Assembly (NCBI RefSeq): GCF_014204915.1
Contig: NZ_JACHMH010000001.1
Span: forward strand, 7,527,501-7,591,500
Source: Crossiella cryophila
Lineage (GTDB): Bacteria; Actinomycetota; Actinomycetes; Mycobacteriales; Pseudonocardiaceae
Direction: 5' to 3'
DNA: 64,000 nucleotides
Under the pieces are notes generated by a model. That model had not been told where the DNA came from, did no database searches, and saw only the letters and a list, made by a program, of their open reading frames with translations. Shown piece after piece: positions 58,058-64,000 of this stretch; positions within the stretch are counted from its first letter, which is position 1; every line of letters starts with the position of its first letter. The position numbers and the translations under genes were made by a program.

Positions 58058-59731
58058 TCAGGCCGGAACGTGCCGGCGCGACTGCACGATGTGGAACCGC
58101 CCCGTGACATACGCCGGGTCGGTCAGCGCCGCCGTGGCCGCCGGGTTCGCCCCGGTGCCGTGGAAGTCGCTGAAGGCCGCGCTCTGGTTGACGAACACGC
58201 CGCCGGTCAGGTTCTCCGACAGGTGCACGCCCGCGGTCAGCGCCGCTTCCCTGGCCGCGTCGATCACGGCCGGGTCGGTGGAGTAGACCGAGGCGGTCAG
58301 CGCGCCCTTGGCCTGCACCGAGGTGCGGAAGATGTCCAGGGAGTGCTCGGTGGAGTCGGTGCTGATCACGAAGGAGATCGGGCCGAACCACTCGCGGGTG
58401 TAGGTTTCCTCGTCCTTGGCGTCCAGGCGCACCACCAGCGGGGTGCGGATGGTGGCGCCGGGGTGCTCCGGGTCCTCGACCGGGGTGGAGGCGTGCGCGA
58501 CGGCGCCAACGGTCTCCGCGTCGGCCAGGCGCTGCTTGACGCCGTCGTTGACGATGGCGCCCAGGGTGCCGGCGGCGCGGGCCGGGTCGCCGAGCAGCTT
58601 GTCCAGGGCCTCGCCCAGGTCGGCGGCGAAGGCCTCCGGGGTGCGGTCACCGGCGTCGGTGCGCACGCCGCCCGCGGGCACCAGGATGTTCTGCGGGGTG
58701 GTGCACATCTGTCCACTGTAGAGGGACAGGGAGAAGGACAGGTTGCGCAGCAGGCCCTTGTAGTCGTCGGTGGAGTCGACCACGACGGTGTTCAGGCCGG
58801 CCTTCTCGGTGTAGACCACGGCCTGGCGGGCGTTGCTCTCCAGCCAGTCGCCGAACTCGGTGGAGCCGGTGAAGTCGACGATGCGGATGTCCGGGTGGGT
58901 GGCCAGGTCCGCCGCGATCGGCTTGCCGGGGGCCTCCACGGCCAGGGTCACCAGGTTGGCGTCGAAGCCCGCCTCGGTGAGCACCTCACGGGCGATGGAG
59001 ACGGTCAGCGCCAGCGGCAGGATCGCGCCGGGGTGCGGCTTGACGATCACCGGGTTGCCGGTGACCAGGCTGGCGAACAGGCCGGGGTAGGTGTTCCAGG
59101 TCGGGAAGGTGTTGCAGGCGACCACGAGTGAGACGCCGCGCGGCACCGCGGTGAAGGTCTTGTCCATCACCAGCGGGTCGCCCTTGCGCTGCGGCTTGGC
59201 CCAGCGGGCGCTGCGCGGCTGGCGGGACTGCTCGGCGTAGGCGTAGGCGATCGCCTCCAGGCCGCGGTCCTGGGCGTGCGGGCCACCGGCCTGGAAGGCC
59301 ATCACGAACGCCTGGCCGGTGGTGTGCTGCACGGCGTGCGCGAACTCGAAGCTGCGCGCGTTGATCCGGTGCAGCACCTCCAGCGCCACCCCGGCACGCA
59401 CCGCGGGCCCGGCGTCCCGCCAGGCGATCATGCCAACCTTGGCCGCCGCGATCAGCTCGGCCGGTTCGCTGCGCGGGTAGCGGATGCCCAGTTCCAGCCC
59501 GAACGGCGAGACCTCGGTGCCCACGTGCTCGAGGATGCCCGGCTGGTCCAGGGGGTAGTCCTGGCCCAGCAACGCCTTGAACGCGGCCTCACCGGCGGGG
59601 GCCGCGTCCTCGCCGTAGACCGACTTGCTGGGGGTCTCGGGGAACGGCGACCAGTACTCGCGGGCGTCGATCGCGGTGACCGCGTGGTCGAGCTGCTCGG
59701 CGTGCTTGGCGTGGAAGTCCTGGGCGGACAT
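58058..59731 (-). CDS. PaaN-like aldehyde dehydrogenase (phenylacetic acid degradation protein PaaN family)
   Basis: 557 residues. The distinctive PaaN N-terminus is present (DAREYWSPFPETPSKSVYGE), with NTFPTWNTYPGLFASLVTGN, FTGSTEFGDWLE, and GQMCTTPQN with the catalytic Cys343. The ATG at 59731 follows GAGGAGAGG. PaaN-type proteins oxidise an aldehyde in phenylacetate-type catabolism, but this gene lies 47 bases after the E2 gene of a branched-chain oxoacid dehydrogenase operon and no paaABCDE genes are nearby. It may oxidise an aldehyde linked to branched-chain or aromatic amino-acid breakdown. Confidence 0.88.
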   Translation of the reverse strand: MSAQDFHAKHAEQLDHAVTAIDAREYWSPFPETPSKSVYGEDAAPAGEAAFKALLGQDYPLDQPGILEHVGTEVSPFGLELGIRYPRSEPAELIAAAKVGMIAWRDAGPAVRAGVALEVLHRINARSFEFAHAVQHTTGQAFVMAFQAGGPHAQDRGLEAIAYAYAEQSRQPRSARWAKPQRKGDPLVMDKTFTAVPRGVSLVVACNTFPTWNTYPGLFASLVTGNPVIVKPHPGAILPLALTVSIAREVLTEAGFDANLVTLAVEAPGKPIAADLATHPDIRIVDFTGSTEFGDWLESNARQAVVYTEKAGLNTVVVDSTDDYKGLLRNLSFSLSLYSGQMCTTPQNILVPAGGVRTDAGDRTPEAFAADLGEALDKLLGDPARAAGTLGAIVNDGVKQRLADAETVGAVAHASTPVEDPEHPGATIRTPLVVRLDAKDEETYTREWFGPISFVISTDSTEHSLDIFRTSVQAKGALTASVYSTDPAVIDAAREAALTAGVHLSENLTGGVFVNQSAAFSDFHGTGANPAATAALTDPAYVTGRFHIVQSRRHVPA

Positions 59732-59778
59732 GCCCTCTCCTCGGATCGCGGGCGAACGGGTGGTCAACAGCCGGATGA

Positions 59779-61056
59779 TCACAGACGGGCCAACAGGCCG
59801 AGCGGTGACTCGACGGCGTCGGCGACGAAGCGGAGGAAACCACCGGCCACCCCACCGTCGCACACCCGGTGGTCGAAGGTGAAGGACAACTGGGTGATCT
59901 TTCGGACGGCCAGCTGGCCGTCCACCGCCCATGGCCGGTCGATGATGCGGCCGATGCCGAGCATGGCCGCCTCCGGGTGGTTGATGATCGGGGTGGAGCC
60001 GTCGACGCCGAACACCCCGTAGTTGTTGAGGGTGAAGGTGCCGCCGGTGAGATCGGCCGGTTCCAGGGTGCCGGTGCGGGCGCGTTCGGTGAGCGCGGCC
60101 ATGGCGGCGGCGAGTTCGGCGGTGCTCAGCCGGTCGGCGTTGCGCACCACCGGGACGACCAGGCCGCGGTCGGTCTGGGCGGCGAAGCCGAGGTTGATGT
60201 GCGGCCAGCGCAGGATCTCCCTGGCCTGACCGTCCACAGAGGAATTCAGTTCCGGGTAACGCTTGAGTCCGGCAACGCAGATCCGGCCGAACAGGGCCAA
60301 AAGGCCGATCTTCTGCTCGGGGCAGGCCGCCTGCACCGCCTTCTTGGCCGCCAGCAACGCGGTGGCGTCGGCGTCCACCCAGGTGGTGGCGTCCGGGATC
60401 TCGGTGCGGCTGCGGCTGAGCTTGTCCGCGACCGCCCGGCGCAGCCCGCGCAGCGGGATCCGTTCCGGCCCACCGGCATCGGGCAGGGTGACCGCGGCGG
60501 GCGCGTTGCCGGCCGCGGCGATGGCGGCCTCGACGTCCTTGCGCAGCACGATCCCGGCCGGTCCGCTGGGGGTGATCGCGGAGAGGTCGATGTCGTGCTG
60601 CTTGGCCAGTCCGCGCACCAGCGGGTTGATCACCCGGGGGGCGAGCGCGGGTTCGGGCGCGGGCACGGCGGCGACCAGGGCGGGGGCGGGCTGACGGCGG
60701 CGGCGACGCCGGGATCCGTTGTCCTCCTTGGTGCCGTAGCCGATGAGCACGTTGCCGGAACCCTCAGGTTCCTTGGTTCCGGCGCGTTCCTCGGTGCGGT
60801 AGGTCTCGTGCGTGCCCTCGCCGGAGACGGTGATCAGCGGTTTGCCGACCTCCAGCACCGCACCGGCCTCGCCGTGCAGCGTCAACACGGTGCCCGCGAA
60901 GGGAATCGGCACCTCGACCGCGGCCTTGGCGGTCTCCACCTCGACCACGACCTGGTCCACGGTCACCGTGTCCCCCACGGCGACCCGCCAGCTCACCACC
61001 TCCGCCTCGGTCAGTCCCTCACCGAGGTCGGGCAGCCGGAACACCTGCTGGGTCAC
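59779..61056 (-). CDS. bkdC: Dihydrolipoamide acyltransferase (E2) of the branched-chain 2-oxoacid dehydrogenase
   Basis: 425 residues. The lipoyl domain is at about 3-80 with the lipoylated Lys44 (EVETAKAAVEVP). A Pro/Ala linker contains a basic stretch (SRRRRRRQP), the peripheral-subunit-binding domain is at about 145-180 (NPLVRGLAKQHDIDLSAITP), and the catalytic core ends with FTFDHRVCDGGVAGGFLRFV. It transfers branched-chain acyl groups to CoA. The GTG start overlaps the E1 beta stop (GTGA). Confidence 0.94.
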   Translation of the reverse strand: MTQQVFRLPDLGEGLTEAEVVSWRVAVGDTVTVDQVVVEVETAKAAVEVPIPFAGTVLTLHGEAGAVLEVGKPLITVSGEGTHETYRTEERAGTKEPEGSGNVLIGYGTKEDNGSRRRRRRQPAPALVAAVPAPEPALAPRVINPLVRGLAKQHDIDLSAITPSGPAGIVLRKDVEAAIAAAGNAPAAVTLPDAGGPERIPLRGLRRAVADKLSRSRTEIPDATTWVDADATALLAAKKAVQAACPEQKIGLLALFGRICVAGLKRYPELNSSVDGQAREILRWPHINLGFAAQTDRGLVVPVVRNADRLSTAELAAAMAALTERARTGTLEPADLTGGTFTLNNYGVFGVDGSTPIINHPEAAMLGIGRIIDRPWAVDGQLAVRKITQLSFTFDHRVCDGGVAGGFLRFVADAVESPLGLLARL

Positions 61057-62063
61057 GCGACCACCTCGGCCACGTAGCGCAGGTCCGGCTTGTCGTCGCG
61101 CTGCAACCGGTCCAGGGTGTCCAGGATCCGGTCCACGCCGGGCAGGTGCGCGTGTTCCAGCATGGGCGGCGGGTAGGGGATGTCGAAGCCGCTGACCCGC
61201 AGCACGGGCGCGTGCAGGGAGTGGAAGCAGCGTTCCTGCACCCTGGCGGCGATCTCCGCGCCGACCCCGGCGAAGCCCTGGGCCTCCTGCACGACCACGC
61301 AGCGGCCGGTGCGGCGGACCGAGGCGGCCACCGTCTCGTCGTCGAAGGGCACGATGCTGCGCAGGTCCACGACCTCGACGTCCCAGCCCTCCTCCTTGGC
61401 CGCCTCGGCGGCCTGCAGCGCGACCGGGGTGGACGGGCCGTAGGCGATGAGCGTGACGTCCTTGCCGCGCCTGCGGATCGCGGCCCGGCCGAAGGGCTCG
61501 CCGCGGGTGAGTTCGACGTCGGCCTTGGCCCAGTAGAGCTTCTTGGGTTCCAGGAAGATCACCGGGTCGGGGTCGTCGATGGCCGCGCGCAGCAGCGAGT
61601 AGGCGTCCTCGACGGTGGCCGGGGTGACCACCTTGAGGCCGGGGGTGTGCGCGTAGTAGGCCTCGCTGGAGTCGCAGTGGTGTTCCACACCGCCGATGCC
61701 GCCGGCGTAGGGCACCCGGATGACCATCGGCAGCGAGAGCGCGCCGCGGGTGCGGTTGCGCAGTTTGGCCACGTGCGAGGCGATCTGCTCGAAGGCGGGG
61801 TAGGCGAAGGCGTCGAACTGCATCTCCACCACGGGTTTCATCCCGCCCATGGCCATGCCCACGGCCAGTCCGACGATCCCGGCCTCGGCCAGGGGGGTGT
61901 CGAAGCAGCGGTCCTCGCCGAGGTCGCGGGTGATGCCGTCGGTGATCCGGAAGACGCCGCCGAGCGCGCCGACGTCCTCCCCGAAGACCACCACTCGCTC
62001 ATCTTCTTTGATGGCGTCCCGTAACGCGTGGTTCAGCGCCTGGGCCATGGACAGGTTCGGCAT
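61053..62063 (-). CDS. bkdB: Branched-chain 2-oxoacid dehydrogenase E1 beta subunit
   Basis: 336 residues, the normal length. Motifs: MAQALNHALRDAIKEDERVV, FGEDVGALGGVFRITDGI, DTPLAEAGIVGLAVGMAMGG, FDAFAYPAFEQIASHVAKLR and a C-terminal DIPYPPPMLEHAHLPGVDRI. With E1 alpha it decarboxylates branched-chain 2-oxoacids using thiamine diphosphate. It starts one base after the E1 alpha stop. Products feed branched starter units of fatty acids and polyketides. Confidence 0.95.
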   Translation of the reverse strand: MPNLSMAQALNHALRDAIKEDERVVVFGEDVGALGGVFRITDGITRDLGEDRCFDTPLAEAGIVGLAVGMAMGGMKPVVEMQFDAFAYPAFEQIASHVAKLRNRTRGALSLPMVIRVPYAGGIGGVEHHCDSSEAYYAHTPGLKVVTPATVEDAYSLLRAAIDDPDPVIFLEPKKLYWAKADVELTRGEPFGRAAIRRRGKDVTLIAYGPSTPVALQAAEAAKEEGWDVEVVDLRSIVPFDDETVAASVRRTGRCVVVQEAQGFAGVGAEIAARVQERCFHSLHAPVLRVSGFDIPYPPPMLEHAHLPGVDRILDTLDRLQRDDKPDLRYVAEVVA

Positions 62064-62064
62064 C

Positions 62065-63165
62065 TCAGCGCTCCTCGGCGTCGAGTTCGGCGGCCAGCAT
62101 CTCCTGCTGTTCGCGGAGCTGGCTGGTGGGTTCGGCGAAGACGTGCGCGAACAACTCCATCGGCGCCACAACGGGTTCGGCGTTCATCCGGGTGCGCAGG
62201 TCGGCGGCCTTGGCCTCGGCCTCGGCGGTCCAGGCCGCGATGTCCTCTTCGGACAGTGCGCCGAGGTCGCGGAGGTGTTTTTCCAGCCGGGCCATGGGGT
62301 CCCGGCCGAGCCAGCGCTGCACTTCCTCGTCCTCGCGGTACCGGGTGGCGTCGTCGGCGTTGGTGTGCGCCTCCATCCGGTAGGTGTGCGCCTCGATGAG
62401 GAAGGGCCCGTTGCCGGAGCGGGCGTGCTCGACGGCGGCCTGGAGCACGGCGAGCATGGCCACCGGGTCGTTGCCGTCGACCTGTTCGGAGCGCACGCCG
62501 TAGCCGATGCCCTTGTAGGACAACGCGGGCGCGGCACTCTGCTTGGACAGCGGCACCGAGATGGCGTAGCCGTTGCTCTGCACCAGGAAGATCACCGGCG
62601 CGTTGAACACGGCGGCGAAGTTGAGGGCCTCGTGGAAGTCGCCCTCGCTGGTGGCGCCGTCGCCGATGAAGGCGAGCACCACGGTGTCCCGGCCCTGCCG
62701 CTTCTCCGCGAAGGCCAGCCCGGTGGCGTGCAGGGTCTGGGTGGCCAGGGGGGTGCACTGGGGTGCGGTGCGGGCGGCCTTGGGGTCGTAGCCGCAGTGC
62801 CAGTCGCCGCGCAGCAGGGTGAGCACTTCGACCGGGTCCAGGCCGCGGGCGACCAGGGCCATGGATTCGCGGTAGGTGGGGAAGACCCAGTCGGTGTCGC
62901 GCAGGGCGAGCACGGCGCCGATCTGGCAGGCCTCCTGGCCGCGGCTGGAGGGGTACACGGCCAGGCGGCCCTGTTTGGTCAGCGCGGTGGCCTGGGTGTC
63001 GAACCGGCGGCCGATGATCATGCGCCGGTAGGCCTCGCGGAGCAGGGCCACGGGCGGTTCGGCGTAGCCGGCCTGATAGTCGGCCGGGCTGCCGTCCTCG
63101 GCGAGGAACCGGACCGGGGTCACGGAGGGCAGCAGCGCGTCAGGGCGCGCGGGAGCTTCGGTCAC
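62065..63165 (-). CDS. bkdA: Branched-chain 2-oxoacid dehydrogenase E1 alpha subunit
   Basis: 366 residues from a GTG behind CTAGGAGG. The thiamine-diphosphate motif is GDGATSEGDFHEALNFAAVF with the closing N in VQSNGYAISVP. Other family marks are YPSSRGQEACQIGAVLALRD, the phosphorylation-loop region HTYRMEAHTNADDATRYR, and DPMARLEKHL. It is the first gene of the bkd operon and is divergent from an Lrp/AsnC regulator, the usual arrangement of BkdR control. Confidence 0.95.
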   Translation of the reverse strand: MTEAPARPDALLPSVTPVRFLAEDGSPADYQAGYAEPPVALLREAYRRMIIGRRFDTQATALTKQGRLAVYPSSRGQEACQIGAVLALRDTDWVFPTYRESMALVARGLDPVEVLTLLRGDWHCGYDPKAARTAPQCTPLATQTLHATGLAFAEKRQGRDTVVLAFIGDGATSEGDFHEALNFAAVFNAPVIFLVQSNGYAISVPLSKQSAAPALSYKGIGYGVRSEQVDGNDPVAMLAVLQAAVEHARSGNGPFLIEAHTYRMEAHTNADDATRYREDEEVQRWLGRDPMARLEKHLRDLGALSEEDIAAWTAEAEAKAADLRTRMNAEPVVAPMELFAHVFAEPTSQLREQQEMLAAELDAEER

Positions 63166-63294
63166 GGCGAACCTCCTAGTCGGACGTCCCTGTCTGACAG
63201 GCGTCCTCAAATGGTTGCCCCGTACGGGTGGCTGGCTCAAGATGTGCCAGAAACAGCAGACAAACGGCTTACCTGAAACGTGAAAGGCGGCAAT

Positions 63295-63792
63295 ATGTCC
63301 ATCGACAGCGGTGCCGTTGGCTCAGCGGGCGGACAGATGGCCACCTCTCTGGACGAGGTGGACCGCTCGATCCTGAGAGTGCTGGCCAAGGACGGCCGGA
63401 TCTCGATCAGAACGCTGGCCGAGCGGCTGCACATCTCGCGCACCAACGCCTACGCCAGAATCGACCGCTTGGTAGCCGACAAGGTGATCACCGGGTTCGG
63501 CGCCCGGATCGATCCGGCGCGGGCCGGGCTGGGCACCACCGCGATGGTGGTGGTGACCATCGAGCAGGCTTCGTGGCGCGAGGTGTCCGAGCAGTTGCGC
63601 TCGATTCAGTACGTGGAACACCTGACCATGGTCGGTGGCGACTTCGACGTGCTCGTGCTAGTGCGCGCACCCGACAACCAGGCCCTGCGGGAGATCGTTT
63701 TGGAGCGGATTCAGGAGGTGCTGGGGGTCCGCTCGACCCGCACCTGGCTGGTGTTCGACGAGGTCACAGGCACTCATCCGGGTCTCAGCTGA
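63295..63792 (+). CDS. Lrp/AsnC-family transcriptional regulator (BkdR-like)
   Basis: 165 residues from the ATG at 63295 behind AAAGGCGG. The helix-turn-helix is at about residues 20-65 (SILRVLAKDGRISIRTLAER, RTNAYARIDRLV). The RAM ligand-binding domain follows (VVVTIEQASWREVSEQL, VGGDFDVLVLVRAPDNQAL). Divergent position to the branched-chain dehydrogenase operon suggests that it senses branched-chain amino or oxo acids and activates that operon, as BkdR does in other bacteria. Confidence 0.92.
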   Translation: MSIDSGAVGSAGGQMATSLDEVDRSILRVLAKDGRISIRTLAERLHISRTNAYARIDRLVADKVITGFGARIDPARAGLGTTAMVVVTIEQASWREVSEQLRSIQYVEHLTMVGGDFDVLVLVRAPDNQALREIVLERIQEVLGVRSTRTWLVFDEVTGTHPGLS

Positions 63793-63810
63793 CTAAATTG
63801 TGACTTTAAG

Positions 63811-63840
63811 TTGAAAGTTTGCTGTAACGCGACCTACTAA
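63811..63840 (+). promoter_or_regulatory. Sigma-70-type promoter
   Basis: TTGAAA (63811-63816), an 18-bp spacer and TACTAA (63835-63840) form a good housekeeping promoter in a local AT-rich patch. Transcription would start near 63847, just ahead of the structured leader. Confidence 0.65.
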
Positions 63841-63846
63841 CGTCGC

Positions 63847-63964
63847 CTTGCTTACTCCGTTCGGGTCAATCACTCTAGTTCAAGTGGCTGCGAGTAACCG
63901 CCCCCCTGAGGCAGCCGCAACTCCGTGTGGTGAGGGCTACACGGCGGAGTGAACGGAGTAATCG
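63847..63964 (+). ncRNA. Structured 5' leader, riboswitch candidate
   Basis: TTACTCCGTTC (63852-63862) is the exact reverse complement of GAACGGAGTAA (63951-63961), forming an 11-bp closing helix. Inside are two further stems: GTGGCTGC with GCAGCCGC, and CCGTGT with ACACGG. Together they make a three-way junction. The closing helix contains the GGAG Shine-Dalgarno sequence (63955-63958) of the gene at 63965, so folding would block translation. The class is not assigned; a c-di-AMP (ydaO/yuaA) element is one possibility, because such leaders often precede actinobacterial cell-wall hydrolases. Confidence 0.6.
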
Positions 63965-64000
63965 ATGGCACGAGACCGACGCAGGGCCGCACTGGGCGCC
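63965..64000 (+). CDS. Start of a gene cut by the right edge
   Basis: Only 12 codons are present (MARDRRRAALGA). The basic start would suit a signal peptide of a secreted protein. The ATG lies three bases beyond the closing helix of the structured leader, with GGAG seven bases upstream. No function can be assigned from the visible part. Confidence 0.6.
   Translation, partial: MARDRRRAALGA

Noticed and set aside
1-64000. Mobile element or integration site
   Set aside because: I saw no transposase, integrase, tRNA-flanked repeat or terminal inverted repeats, and base composition is even apart from promoter gaps.

Overview
The window is 64 kb of high-GC, densely coding DNA from a filamentous actinomycete. 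Many GTG starts, four-base ATGA/GTGA gene overlaps, a SARP/AfsR regulator, a SigE-type sigma factor, Tat lipoproteins and secreted subtilases fit this. The gene content suggests the order Pseudonocardiales (a Crossiella-, Kutzneria- or Saccharothrix-like genus), but that placement is inference. I see no tRNA, rRNA, CRISPR array, insertion sequence or phage gene.

Layout, left to right. (1) 1-4848: a SigE-family sigma factor with a membrane partner, then a large secreted subtilase with a tandem-repeat prosegment. (2) 4891-13917: a TetR/esterase unit and a homoprotocatechuate (3,4-dihydroxyphenylacetate) meta-cleavage locus (aldehyde dehydrogenases, HpaD-like ring-cleavage dioxygenase, HpaG-like hydrolase, SDR), with an acetoacetate-decarboxylase-like gene and a glutamine-amidotransferase-like hydrolase. 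Two copies of one palindromic operator tie these together. (3) 14196-16084: azoreductase, TetR and rhodanese with five copies of a CGGAC-N4-GTCCG operator, plus a 28-residue peptide gene. (4) 16101-23129: LuxR-type and SARP regulators, an amidohydrolase relative that has lost metal ligands, an alpha/beta hydrolase, a penicillin-binding-type serine hydrolase and a GNAT acetyltransferase. (5) 23107-33896: an eight-gene galactoside operon (binding protein, two permeases, GH36 and GH27 alpha-galactosidases, SDR, galactonate dehydratase, epimerase-like protein) with a divergent DgoR-like regulator. Together they import galactosides, release galactose and send it toward galactonate and 2-keto-3-deoxygalactonate. 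(6) 34115-41775: a secreted S1 protease, a decayed hydrolase, a second subtilase and a secreted beta-helix protein. (7) 41777-43774: a VOC protein and MarR regulator around twin operators, then an MpaB-type oxygenase.

(8) 43847-55266 is the most interesting part: what looks like a class V lanthipeptide (lanthidin/thioamitide-related) gene cluster. A 63-residue precursor peptide (48231-48422) ends in Cys. It is followed by a flavoprotein decarboxylase fused to a degenerate kinase-fold domain, an APH-like kinase (LanK type), a HopA1-like protein (LanY type), a methyltransferase and two M16 peptidases, all translationally coupled. The divergent left arm carries an ABC exporter, a second methyltransferase and two GPP34 (GOLPH3-like) proteins. 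The likely product has an N-terminal Ser...Cys thioether ring and a C-terminal aminovinyl-cysteine ring. Two hairpins separate the precursor from the enzyme genes.

(9) 55296-64000: an SRPBCC protein, an alpha/beta hydrolase, an MFS transporter, and a branched-chain 2-oxoacid dehydrogenase operon (E1 alpha, E1 beta, E2) that also contains a PaaN-like aldehyde dehydrogenase, with a divergent Lrp/AsnC regulator. The window ends with a strong promoter, a riboswitch-like structured leader whose closing helix would cover the Shine-Dalgarno site, and the first 12 codons of a gene.
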